Shown here in pieces: positions 20,971-33,957 of a DNA stretch of 64,000 nucleotides. Under the pieces are notes generated by a model. That model saw nothing but the letters and a program-made list of their open reading frames with translations, ran no database searches and was not told where the DNA came from. The translations under genes and the position numbers were made by a program. Numbering within the stretch: the first letter of the stretch is position 1; each line of letters starts with the position of its first letter. Origin of the DNA: Apostichopus japonicus (lineage: Eukaryota > Echinodermata > Holothuroidea > Aspidochirotida > Stichopodidae); assembly GCF_037975245.1 (NCBI RefSeq), contig NC_092577.1, positions 32,738,898-32,802,897 on the forward strand. Reading direction: 5' to 3'.

Positions 20971-23952
20971 TAGTATTCATTACTTAAATACACTTAAGTG
21001 TACAGGGGTTTTGAAAGGTTGGTGTGAGGGGAGGGGGGGGGGGGTTATTGCATCACTAGTGCCCATCAATTTTAAGACACCACTACCAATCCAAGCGAAA
21101 CCTTTAATCATATAGCTGTAGAAACGACAGACTGTGTTGAATTTCCAAACGTCACTTACAACCAAATCATTTAATTCAGAATATTGAAACAGCTTTGTGA
21201 GTTGTTTTCTGATCAAGTTTATGCTGCTCTTCGACACGAAAATCCCGTAACAATTTAGGTTTTGAACTTGAAGAGTTAAGCATCATTAAAAAATAATGAA
21301 GAAAAAATAATTAAAATAAATGTATTCAATTTGCTGTTGCAGACATCGTCACTCCTATATGAACAGTGTCTGGCCGACGAAATATTGAAAGTGGAATCAA
21401 ATTAAATTAAATTCTGTCACATTAATGTTCATTTGTTAAAGAAACAACATCTTAAAAGGTGTCTTTATATCTGATCAATTGCAAAATTAGTTTGAGTAAA
21501 TCCTTGGACAAGTTTGACAGAAAATAAAAATGTCGTCTAGACGCAAACCGCCGTTTCAAACATATGTACATATTAAGGAGATCGCTGTGTACATATATCG
21601 GGATTCGCCTAAGATATATACTCCACAGTGCGGACGGTTATCTCACAGCTGGGACATCTCTGACTCTAAAGAAAACAGTGTGAAATCTCTCTTTGACTTT
21701 TAATCTGCTTAAGTGTCCTCGTACTGAACATTAAATCGCCAGTTATTTAGGAATATATTGAAGGTAGGCTATTACAGTTCTAGTGATTAATAACAGCTCA
21801 ATAAAGAACTCTCAACCGAGTAACTAAGTGTGGCACGAATATAGAGAAGTACCAAGGGTAAAACATAAGCAACATGTCATCTCGGACCTCCAACTTTCTA
21901 CAATAACGTGCAAGTTAACGTTTGTTCTTGATAACATACACATTACTGAAGACATTTCATTAAGGGATGTGCAGGACGATGGTACATGGTGTGGATCACT
22001 TGCGAAACCTTAAACCAGTTCATGTGCTAATGGAATGTGATTCTAGATAAGTCAATTGAAACCTGTTCCCTGCTGTGATATGCACAGTTCCTTCAGGATG
22101 GGTGGAATTGACAAGAAGGTCCCAGAAGAGGATTACAAAAGAAAAGAAAAGGGTGGGGGAGGGGGATCAGGGAAGGGAACACAATAAAAACATGAAAGTT
22201 TATTATTATTTATCAACAGGAAACATTCCACAGGAATAATAAAACAGGAAACAAAACTTAGGGCAAAATTATCTACGAATCTGGGGGTCGGGTGGGGAGC
22301 GGGGAGGGGGGGCACTCCCAGAACTGACATGAACCTCTAACTACTGTATGAACTTATCAGTGAAACCACCTCGGGCGAGTGTTGTTCCCCGACTAACAAC
22401 CATTGTATAGTCTTCGGGCTGACCAGCTCGTGGCTCTTTCCCGCCCCCATCTGCCAGAGCAAATTTTTCTTCTTCTTTCTTTTAAGTCTAGTTGATAGAC
22501 CGAGACGTAATTAACGTAGTCCGAACTATCACAAACTGGTGATTTAAAATACAAAACATAGGAGAATGTCCCGGTTTACCAAAAATGCAACAATCCGACA
22601 CTTAGTATAACTATTAGCAGTGAATATTCACTGTGATATGCCATTTGAATATCGTGTGACATGGATACAACGGTGAAGTAAGATGCAATCATGACAAACT
22701 AGCGAAAATAAATATTAAGAAGAAAAATCCCCCCCTTCTTTTTTTTGCTACTGTAACAGCAAATATTTAAACTTCATTGCTCAAAATCAAATACAAAACT
22801 GTTGGTTGCTTTAAGGAGAAAAGCGATCTGTAACCTATATTTCAAAATTGATTAACAATTCCGCATTGATCATGTAGCTATCGGGCGAATAAATCCACAC
22901 TTATTAATATATATAATTACATTTATCATAGTTGTTTGATTCTTGTAAAAAAAATGTGCTAGTGTGGAGAAAAAAAAAGTCTCTCGAGTGTGAAAGCCAC
23001 GCGCATTTCCAAAGCAATCAATAGTTCAATGGTGGTGTCATGTGACTTCAGTCTGTCACATAAATCATGACTCACATTGCTGCTACGATAAGTACCTCTG
23101 GGAGAAATTAATATGATATATGGATATGGATTTCATTAATTATATCCATGTTATATTTCTACGTTTTGCTTCTTGGACTTTTCAGCATGACTGATTCTTC
23201 TGAAGGGATTTACCGGTGACAACAACTCCCCCCCTTCCCCACGTCCCCACCGACAACAACCCATCCCGACAGAGGCGCGATGGGGGATTGGTAATTATAT
23301 TCACCCGAGAGGGAGTGGTGGTGGCCATAGTAGACAATTCGAATACCACTGAATACTTGATTGACTGCTATACTGCTAAGTCACGTCCCGTAATATCCGT
23401 GAACCAAGACAAACCGTAGATTAACCGGAACAATCAAATCTTCTTTAGTTCTTAGTTAAGTAAGTATACTGAAAATAGAAATGGTCCCACTTGAAGGAAC
23501 ATGGAAAACAATGCTTCCCTTTTTCATTGTGCGGAAGAATGACAGATTACAAAAATACAGAATACAAACTATAGGAATACAGAATAATACATTGCATACA
23601 GAATATAGCCTAGGGAGCAACTTACTGTGGTCGTTGACGTTGTGGTAAATTTGTAAAATGTCGATATTTTATCGACACTATTATACACCGCACTGGCCAT
23701 TAGAATCCCTAATACAAAGTTTTCTTTCCTACTTTTATAAGGATAAAATTTACAACATCAATAAAAGATTTTTGAAAACGTTATCTACGAGGTACGGTGA
23801 TTTGTACTGTAATGTTCATTTCTTTTGATGAGAACATCTTCGAAGATATCAGATATGTATGTTATCGACAGCAGATATTACCTTGAGAAAATATGGTTGG
23901 TGAAATCACCGGAAATATGGTAATCAAAATCCCCCGTTTATTTTGATACGGA

Positions 23953-23955
<3 letters not shown>
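20971..23955. other. Non-coding stretch
   Basis: It includes poly-G near 21038-21053, a G-rich patch near 22150-22165 and 22280-22315, a poly-C near 22728-22736 and a C-rich patch near 23225-23245. Short ORFs across these are low-complexity artefacts. No exon, RNA or transposon end is recognised. Confidence 0.45.
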
Positions 23956-24016
<61 letters not shown>

Positions 24017-24025
24017 TTGATACGG

Positions 24026-24111
<86 letters not shown>

Positions 24112-24115
24112 TATA
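23956..24115. repeat. (TA)n microsatellite, split by a unique spacer
   Basis: TA tract 23956-24014, spacer GGTTGATACGGATT at 24015-24028, then a second TA tract to about 24115. A TTGATACGGACTG variant precedes the first tract, and GGTTGATACGGATTATAT recurs at 24361-24378. Confidence 0.95.
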
Positions 24116-25440
24116 CCATGTTACTCTTAGACAAGAAATCTCGCCACATTGCAGCTGTCAGTCACCCTGTCAAAATGCAAATTCTTAAGTAGTTTGATAC
24201 AGACAACGGAAAAGAAGAAGAAGGGAAGGCCCTGTCACGAACATGACTACGAAGATATTGACACGCTTTGAAACTTAATCTATAGCATTCGTCTCTACTT
24301 CAATAGTAGACGGGCCAATTTCCTCACCGTCTAAAAGAAGCTGAATTTAACTATCAAAATGGTTGATACGGATTATATGCTCGATTTCATTTTCTCTTTT
24401 ATATAGCAGGGGAGCTCAGAGAATACAAAAAGAACGAATTCTTTCACTTGATATTTTATTGTTAAGGATTTGTTATCAAACAAATGAGGTAGTCCACTTC
24501 GCCCAATTTCTACAATCATTTTCGATTAAACTTCGAAAGAAAGAATAAGGGAAGAGGAAATACCCACTTTTGTACAGTTCGTGCCTTTTCGGAAGGAATG
24601 AAATATATACAAACGTCTGTTGAAGTGTTTGCTGAAGTGTTTGAGGTGTTGTCAAGAACTTCACAAAGGGAGAGACTTAATTGCCCTGCAGAAGGTTGCC
24701 TGATCTGGTGGGTGTATAAGACTTTTGAAAAGCAGCTGAGCAAAGAAGTAGTTGTTTTATTGTAAGATCCCTCACAAAATATAACCTAAGAGATAGATTG
24801 TGACTAAAGGTATTTTATGTAATTTACTTTCATAGTGCGGATTTTGTGTGCTATTAAACCAGGAAACGTGACACGTTAGCCTACTTACTATAGGACAATG
24901 TCATTGATGACACCAATTATTCCCTGGTGTCTCGACCACGCATTACCCTTGCGCAAGGGGCCATGTTCCTCATCTCTATCGTCAGTCGATGGAAAACCGT
25001 TCAAGGGGGTGGGGGGGGGGAGGTGTTTTCATATTAATTAGGATTAAGTATAGAATTAGACCGTTATACCGAGACCAGAACGCCCTGTGTACCAATCAAG
25101 AGTTGTGCGTGTGGCAACCTCACACAAACTGTAAAACTAATTATCAGCACCAACTGTAGAGACCTAATTTATTGTTGAAACAGCTAGCTAAATATAGCTC
25201 AGTTAACACCAGTTTGACTTTTGTGGAAGGGGAGGGGGGTGGAGATAGAGAATGAGGAGTACCCCCATCAACATCATCAGCAGCAGCAGGCTAAGATATT
25301 TGTTGTTTAAACTGGCTATTTTTGGAAATTACTGTTCAATCTAATCCATATATTGTTCTTTATGTGATCCCACAGACGTCACGGCATGTTATAATATACA
25401 ACATATTACCTTTGATGACTACGGGGATCATTGAGATTTT
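24116..25440. other. Non-coding stretch
   Basis: Contains the third GGTTGATACGGATTATAT copy (24361-24378) and a short TGTTGAAGTGTTTGCTGAAG-type duplication near 24619. A poly-G run lies near 25007-25020. No gene is supportable. Confidence 0.45.
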
Positions 25441-25880
25441 TAGGGATCCAGCCGAACTCGTACTAGTATTTTAACATCATAGTTGCTTGTACTCGTCTTG
25501 TACTCCATCTCATGGACTTTGTACTCGTACTAGTGACAGGTTGTCAATCTTTAATAGATACCAGCCTACAACATTAACTACTAGTACTTGCATTAGACCA
25601 CGGTACTCGTACTCTGTACTGGTACCTACACTATTCTCGTACACATGTATACACTGTACACTGTACTCGTATGACGAGGTCATCGATGGATTCTCCCTTT
25701 TCAAGTTTCTTCTCCATTTCGATGAGAACCTTGACACCCTTGATGACGCAATTGACTGGTCGACTTCTGAACTTTCGAGACGATCCAAGTACACTGAACA
25801 CTGTACTCGTGCCTATAACACAGGGACGATTCTGCACCTATACTCTTACCCCTGTTGCTGTACTCGCACTAGTCTGGTAC
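25441..25880. repeat. TACTCGTAC/ACTAGTAC motif-rich repeat
   Basis: Words such as GTACTCGTACTAGT, GGTACTCGTACTCTGTACT and CTGTACTCGT occur many times between about 25457 and 25875, interrupted by a non-repetitive island at 25668-25795. Related words in both orientations occur at 8.76-8.84 kb and 44.45-44.57 kb. The 189-codon plus-strand ORF (25487-26056) is a Y/S/T-rich translation of this repeat and not a gene. Confidence 0.6.
25668..25793 (-). other. Coding-like island, candidate exon, unrecognised
   Basis: Read on the minus strand, this ~42-codon island uses AAG, GTC, ATC, CTC and GAC codons with a K/E-rich, amphipathic protein-like sequence (for example CVIKGVKVLIEMEKKLEKG). It contrasts with the surrounding TACTCG repeats. 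AG and GT dinucleotides lie at plausible places (…GTGTTCAG upstream, …CGAGTACAG downstream) but are unconvincing. No family is recognised, and it may be coincidental or a captured exon fragment. Confidence 0.18.
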
Positions 25881-27929
25881 AGATAACAAATTACACAACG
25901 TGTCTTTCAAACATCATTACCGCAAACATCATTACCGCATGTTGTTTCAGATATGTGACAATTTTGAATAGTCAAATACACATGAAGCCAATCTCGTACG
26001 TTTTCCCAATCCGGCAAAGATCCCTTTATCCAGCAAGTTATATACAAGTTAGTTAAATCCACTAAAATCACTCATAACAATCACTCAAAACGCTGCAGGC
26101 GTTTGCATTTGTGTTATTTAAATTAAATCCCGAATGAACTTCACGGCTGAGTCGATTACAAACAAAATTCCTGATTAACCGAAAATGAAAGACAAAACTT
26201 TCGTGAACCTAATAGTAAGGATAAGTATTGTTATCACTGACATCAAAATGGATTCCTTTAGTTGAATTATACAGAACGTTCATGGAAATTACAGTTTAAC
26301 TTGATCATTTGAAGGTCTGTGTTATTGCCTCTCAAACGATGCTTTATAAGACGTAAGTATTGACAATCAAACTATTAATGAGTCCGTTCTCGTATTTAAA
26401 ACACAGCAGAAGTGCCTGTATTTGTACCCCGCCACCACCACCAATCCCCTTTCGCGAATTTATGGTCTTACTTGTACTAGACGCGTTTTTGGAGTCAAAG
26501 GTGCCCTACTGATACAATACTAAGTAGCCTACTACTCATAATTGCACTTAGAACATCATTATACTCTAACTCTTAGAAATTTCAAATGTAGCGGTTATCA
26601 ACTGTTATACTTGTGCTAGAACTCTATGAACTATTTCACACATATACAAAGTTATATGTACCGTAGACTACTTAACGTACATTGTTTGACCACGAGACAA
26701 ACTGAAATTAGCCAGACACAAATTATACATATATATGTGTGGAAGGCGTTGTATATGACGCTTTGTTGAAGTTGAACAAGGTCATTGGCAGGGACGCCAA
26801 TGACGTCACTACAGTTCGTGGTGACCTCTTCTCCCGCAACATTTGATGTATACATTGCAATTTGGACACTTGTGAAACACTTTGCCTACGTGTACCTATA
26901 TACATCTGGGAGAAATCCCAAGTTAAATATCAATAAATGTAGAACGCTGACTTTAATGGATTCTAAATGTCTAAAATGTGCCGTCTCTAAAGTGCAGGGG
27001 TTCTGAAGGTACAAACGAGTCGCAGACGTATCGTGCAAGTAAAAGACAAAACTCGTCTACATTTTATCCAGATGTGATGTTTGTATAACTTCACAAGTCA
27101 CCAAATATAAATCGTTTTGTTTTTTTGACGTGTTGTATATAGTTTGGAGTATGAACCCAGCATCTCGATAATAGAAGGAGTTTCGTTAAATGTTTTTGTC
27201 AGTACAACCTGGCCGTGTGTCATCAGATGTCTTTACTTTGACATTTTCTCAAGTTTAGGGTAACCCAGATACAATGTAATGACGTAAGACATGATTTCGA
27301 CCGTTTGACTATATATTCATTTTATGATATCATATTGTTATACTATCTTGACGTGTTATCAAGACAAGTATATATATATAAACTAAAGCAATTCGATAGG
27401 CCTACTTTGACAAATTTTGTTAAAATGTTATATTATCGTAAATTGTCAACTCGACAAATACCATAATTTGTACATGTTGTCAAGGTTACGCAAACACCCG
27501 AAACTTTGGCAAATGTCGTCACGATATTTCGAGAATTAAATGTCAGCAAAGGCTTAATCTAAAGATACATGTTTTTGTTGTGATGTTGTATTCGCATAAG
27601 ACGTTAAGTCTTCTTTCGCCTGAGTGTCCCACCAGGACCACCGTATGTACGTACGTTCATACATAGGATATCGTTCACGAGTAAAGTGTGGTTCAACTGA
27701 TTTCTCATCTTAGGCTGCTGTGTCAAGAGAAACGGAATTATTGCTTGAGGAGACGAGAAAATAGGTCATGTCTCCAGCTGTATTTGGCCAGGGCTAGTGT
27801 GAAGCATTCTTTAAAGTCAACAACGACGGTATTACCGGTAATAAGAACATTAAACACTATATAGACACGTTACTGAGTAATGGATTGTTAATTATAAACG
27901 GCAGCAAAGTGAGTTAAAAGTGTCTTCTA
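25881..27929. other. Non-coding stretch
   Basis: No gene supported. ORFs at 26652-26905 (minus) and 26785-27006 (plus) overlap each other and have no recognisable motif. AT-rich throughout. Confidence 0.45.
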
Positions 27930-28250
27930 GGATAGCGCGGTACGTTTAGTAAACCGGTGCTGTTGTCGTGTAGCATTTGAAGTATAGAGTCTTAGCAACC
28001 GGGAGGTTCCGGCTTCGATACCCGGCCAGGTCATAGTAAGGAGGGTATTTCATCCAAGAGCAATCTACGGTTTACGCAACTGAAATGACTTTATAATATT
28101 GAAAAGACTCCAAATTTGGGTTAAAAATGTTGAATTGGAAGCCACCCGACGTATAAGCTGTAATCCATAAACACTTGAGGGTTTCTCCCACATTTGTGGT
28201 CGCCTAACGAGTCGTAAAAATAACTGCTGATTCTTAATATTATTCGCATA
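27930..28250 (+). mobile_element. Candidate tRNA-derived SINE
   Basis: The head holds an A-box-like GATAGCGCGGTACGTTTAGT at about 27930-27949 and a B-box-like GGCTTCGATACCCGG at 28011-28025, set in a CCGG...CCGG stem as in a T-arm. A ~200 base body follows and ends near an AT-rich GATTCTTAATATTATT tail. The match to the RNA polymerase III B-box is imperfect by one insertion and one substitution, so this would be an old copy. A decayed tRNA pseudogene is the alternative. Confidence 0.45.
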
Positions 28251-29107
28251 AACTCGTTGAAAACAATCGTATCACTGACTCATACATTTAAGAAAGAATA
28301 TTAACGAGATGCAAATCCATCCCTTGCATATGTTTAGCCATTGTGAAGAAGATAAATGATTTGTTAATTTATAGAATAATAAGGAAATAAATAAAGAAGA
28401 ACTGACTCTTTGCTAACAGATTTCACATATTAGTCTATCACTTTCAAGCTTTGATTCGAACTTCTAAAACCGATGTAAAAATATCATTAGAGAAAATGTC
28501 ACCGTAAAAAAAGAGCTGGTCTTGCCAAGCCGATTCGGTATTAGAGACGGTTTTTGAAAAGCCACAGACTTATTGGATATAAGTAACCTTGCTTCATGTT
28601 TTAAGCGGGAATGTGACACTATACGTAATCACTGAATCTAAAAATAATAATATTTGTTTCATGTAACTTTATAATAGAGATTATAACAGGGTGTGGGACT
28701 TTTTGAACTGATCTGTTTTTGTCCCCTCTTTGTGAGAAAAGTCATCTGTTCATAATTGAGATGAAGACAGAGGGGGAAAAAAAAAACAAATTCTAAGCAG
28801 TGTACTTCCTCCCCATCTTGCCGTTTTGAATTTTAATATCAAGACTGACTTGATGAATTCTAGATAGAACAGACTGCTTCAAAGTTCAATGTGTGAATAC
28901 GTAGTCAATATATAAACGTCGATGTGACTCATAAAATTCTCGAGACACAAAACTCCAAAACGTTAATTATTTTCTGAATTAACAGCACCAGAGGCTTCCT
29001 AAGCATGCCAATGCAATATATACAGACAACTCACACTTTAAAGTTTAAGCCAGGTCAAAAAAAGAGTCTCCAATTCCTTAGAGAATATCGAAGTATACAA
29101 GTTGTGG

Positions 29108-29110
<3 letters not shown>
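28251..29110. other. Non-coding stretch
   Basis: No recognisable feature; AT-rich with an A-run near 28776-28786. Confidence 0.5.

Positions 29111-29201
<91 letters not shown>
29111..29201. repeat. (AT)n microsatellite
   Basis: About 45 uninterrupted AT dinucleotides. Overlapping I/Y-repeat ORFs on both strands are artefacts. Confidence 0.98.
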
Positions 29202-29202
<1 letters not shown>

Positions 29203-31080
29203 CAGAATCACCAGTTGTAAGATAGAATCCCCGTAATACAATTTCATCTTTAGTAGTTTTGCCAAAGTATGTCAAGAATCAATGAATATAGTGTTGTATA
29301 ATATATTCATTCTCTTTTATTGAACTTTTGTTTATCAAAATTATTATGAAAGCAGACACGATTTCTGTTTCTAATATTTATCAACCATGATCTTAAATTT
29401 CACGAACAACCAATGTAATAAAGAGATTTTTTTCCATCAAGTTGGCAGTGTTTTGCGAATTCTGTATCTTTTATGTTGGATGACCAGCTGCACAAGTGTA
29501 TCTTCGGCTAAATCTGTTCAACAAAATCGGCCAATCGGATATAATTATATTTTATATCAGGACATTTTTGATCGCAAACAACTTGCAAATTACCGAATGG
29601 GACAAAGTATTGACGCAAATATTTGAAATAATTTTACTACAATTTACTAGTAAAGGGTGTAGTTATCCTCTGCGAGATTACAAATAACAATAATTTTGAA
29701 AAAAATGTTGAAATATTTTTTTCTTGCTTGTTCAAGTTTGGGGGTAAAAACAATTGTCCTCACCATTGTGTTTATGACATTTCTCCTTCGTGAGTATATA
29801 ACTGGCTTGGATTCTGCTTTCCATCTATAGGTATCAATTTACTCATGGTCTTTAGCCATGTATTAAAATATGTTATATAATTTACTATAGCTTTAAACCC
29901 CGAGGAAACACGACAGTGGTGTGGAACTTATCTTTTTTGTTTGTTTCAAAGACAAGGCCAGTAGATTTAGAAGCAGCTTATGGTGGAGGTTGCGCATAGC
30001 AACGTGACGCAAGAGGAGCATCTGTGTTCCCCACAAGAACTTATAAAGACTAAACTCATATACCAGCAGTCTAAAATATCACGCATACAGAGATGCGCAT
30101 ACGTCATTTAGCATTCGCCTGTCCGAACAGAAAGTGGGCCAGGCTTTGTCACATTTGACTCGGACAGTTGACACACAAGTTCACTAGCGATTAGCATCAC
30201 GTGGTCTGAACTTGCGAGATCAACGTAATGACAATTTTAAGAAACTCTGCTCAAGTTATGCCAATAATTTCATCAGATTGATATGATCATAAAGTCCTTG
30301 ACGAATAACTGAAGTAACATATATTGACATATCACGTAAACTAGTATCAGCATTTACCATAAAAAAAAAGAACTTTAAATTTATTCGATTCAATGTTAAC
30401 TCAATTAGAAACAATTTACTGGATGTAAACATTAACTCCGGACTCTGTTCATTTGCCCCTTATTACCTATTTAGTATCATTTCGAAATTATTGCCTTTTT
30501 GGATCGAACGTGTCGGTTATTACATGTCATTCGCGAGAACGATTAAAGTAACCCGTCCTAGATTCTAGGTAATAATTTATCAGAGGTTGACAACGCTTGC
30601 ATGCTGACGTATATATACGCTCGTAACTATACTTCTGAGCAAATTTGGAAAGATGACTTTCATGGAACGCCAAAGGGCTCACCAAATATCATCACGGTGC
30701 TCCATGAAAGATGATGATACTCATCTTTACTCTAACAAATAATTCCAAACTATGGACCAAACTAAACCCCTTTCGGCGTTTTCTGGATTTCACACATTAA
30801 AAAGTAATATTTATTTTCAGTTTAATATAACATGACAATATGGTAATAACGGATGAAGAGAAAAGGAATGTAACGTTTTATCTACTTTACTTGAGCGCGT
30901 ACCACTGTATCCAAGTGAAACTACATTCCGCTACGTTTAACACCCAAGATATGTGACATTGTTATGTGATAGTCAAACAAATCGTAAACACAATAGATGT
31001 GTCATCTTACTGTTTGCTCTCCATCAAACACATTCCAGCAAGCAGAATGTTCCACACAACGACATAACGTCACGGATGCT
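29202..31080. other. Non-coding stretch with one small hairpin
   Basis: A 15 bp inverted repeat with two mismatches (CTTTCATGGAACGCC at 30657-30671 against GGTGCTCCATGAAAG at 30696-30710) is the only structure noted. No gene is supportable. Confidence 0.45.
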
Positions 31081-31461
<381 letters not shown>

Positions 31462-31467
31462 TATTAA

Positions 31468-31552
31468 TAAATATATATGTATATATATATTTATAGGCCT
31501 ATAGTCATATATATATAGCCTATATATATGGCCTATGTTTATATATATAACC

Positions 31553-31589
<37 letters not shown>

Positions 31590-31605
31590 GCATATATAAA
31601 TATAG

Positions 31606-31640
<35 letters not shown>
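31468..31640. repeat. TA-rich array with GCCTATATATAT units
   Basis: TATATA tracts are punctuated by AGCCTATATATA, GGCCTATG and AACCTATATATA units. This is a compound microsatellite derived from a ~20 base unit. Confidence 0.85.
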
Positions 31641-31643
<3 letters not shown>

Positions 31644-33957
31644 GTATCAGACCAAAGAATGAAGTTGAGGTATAACTACATGATTATAACTTCGTACAGG
31701 GTCTTGATAATGTCTAACTGTGTTACTAAACTGATATAGACAATACCATTTTACAGACTTGCCTGAAAATGACTTTAGACATAAATAAAATGTTAATATT
31801 TTATTTACGGCAACAATTACAATGCTATCAATCCAGGTTGTATTTCTATAACACCTTTTAACTTTTGAGTAATGATCATTTAAACAGCTGAGGTTCGTCA
31901 GTTGAAGTGACTGAACTATATAGTCTAACACAGAGACCATTAAGTCAGTTATTTAAGATTGAATGCAAAAACTCTTTAGTAAAACCGTTGAACTTGTTTA
32001 AACTCAAAGTAACATGTTTAAAAATACATTTAAGAAATTGTCAGGGCACAAATAATGTTGATTTTCAGCCATGTCATCAATTGGGTATTATGTTGTTTAC
32101 ACTGAGGTAAAAAAAAGGCATTCTTTACTTGAGTTATTAGAAATTATGACAAAAAACAAACAAATATACAAGCAAGAGATTAACATAAATATTCCGGTTT
32201 GCACTGAGAAGCATTCAAGTGATCATTATAAAAGGAGCGTTCCAGAGATTTAAGTTTATATTTTGAACATGACTATCTTGAAGAAACAAATCCCTATATA
32301 AAATTATACTCAATGTTTGCTTTAATATTCCTTGGACTGTGAAATTATCAGGACTTAAATTCTACTTAAAGTCATCCATTAAGTGACACCCTAAGAAATT
32401 TTTGAAAAAAAAAATCAACAAAAATAAAATCAAATAAAACAACAAACACATACAAACAAACGCACACTCACGCAGGTTATTACTGTAAACATTGTCAAAG
32501 TAACCATTTTTAAACCATATGTCTTCACGGGGCCTATTAGAAAGATTTGGATTGTTTTTTTCTCGAACGTGTTAAAAAAAGTGCATTTTGAGGTTAACTG
32601 AATCACACGTTGTCAATAGCTTTGACAATAACAAATTCACTTCTGTTTGTGTGTTATGATAAAAGTGTTTTGCCGATCTTTATGTCGTTATCAGTATAGG
32701 TTAGACGTATAGGAGTTCTTTAAGCCTAGTCTGGCTTGACGAACTTAAAGAGATATTATAATTATTATTTCCTATATGACTGGATGTCATTGATCAACAA
32801 ACAAATTGATGAAAATAAACAAGATATGAAGATGGGATCTTCAACAAAAAGGGTAAAATAATGTTTACTTCTTCTCGATAAATGTGTGTTACGTTGTCTT
32901 CCAGTAGAGTAACCACTTTAGTTGAAAATGCGAAATTATGTGAAATTTGTTGCTGTTGTCTAGATATTAGGGAAATCGAACGGTTGTGCGTATTGCTAAT
33001 GCAATAAAAACAACAAGGATATATTTTGCCTTTATGGTTCTCATATTATGCTATAAATCGCGACCAACTACTTTAAGTTGATCAGTACTGCATCATCGAA
33101 TAAATAAATAGATAAAAGGTACTATATTGACCATTGTGAAGCTCTCGAACTGCCGATCCCTGCAGAGAGTCGAAATTTAAGCTGGTAGAGCTGTTCCTCC
33201 AATATATAATGTACATTCAGTATATAATACTGCGCAGACAGTGTTATTTATATAGGCGAGACTATTGCGTATTTAGAACGAGCAGGCAGTTCCAATAGCA
33301 ACGCTGTTTTACGCTGAGTTATACCAAAGATGGGAACATGTTTACATGTTAAGAGCAACCAGCAACTTGTCCGTCTGCAGAATTACAAAGAGCGGATTAT
33401 CATCGGTCCACCTGTTTACTCGCTTTTGCTATCAACCGACACGCTTAGAGAAACCATGAGTTAATATCAACAGGAATCATGATAAATGCAGCAAAATATT
33501 AATCAAATGGGGTCCATATTTGATAAATGTCAGAGAAGAAAATTCTGTAAATAAATGAGAAATTAAAACGCAGTTTAAATGAATTCATGCTTGATTGGAA
33601 CAGTGTATACGTGTTTTAGGCAACAACAATTGTTTATTGCAAGTGCTATATTGTTTATGTTCATGTTTTGTGTTACTATAGTTACCTTAATTATGCATAT
33701 GTAAATCAATGTTATTACGTATAACGCCATTCTACGTTCTGCGCATCAATGTTCACCCTCAGTATATACCTAGTAATAAACATGCGCATGCGTCGTGAGC
33801 CAGGTCCGGGCCCAGGGTCAATAATGTAAAAGGCTCTTCTTTCTGCAATCTCCATATGTCGTTTGTGATACCTGCCCCTCCCATTATATTCCCGGTCCCC
33901 ACCAATTGATCTCAGAACTCGAGTTGTAGCCTGGTGACCACCCACCCCCCCCCCCCC
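31641..33957. other. Non-coding stretch
   Basis: No gene supported; ORFs at 31647-31940 (minus), 31907-32110 and 32071-32253 (plus) show no motif. A poly-C run at 33942-33957 abuts the next element. Confidence 0.45.

Noticed and set aside
25487-26056. 189-codon plus-strand ORF
   Set aside because: Its Y/S/T/L-rich content comes from TACTCGTAC repeats, with no domain or splice support.
29005-29275. IY-repeat ORFs (also at 39015-39260, 49390-49669, 60479-60685)
   Set aside because: They translate TA microsatellites.
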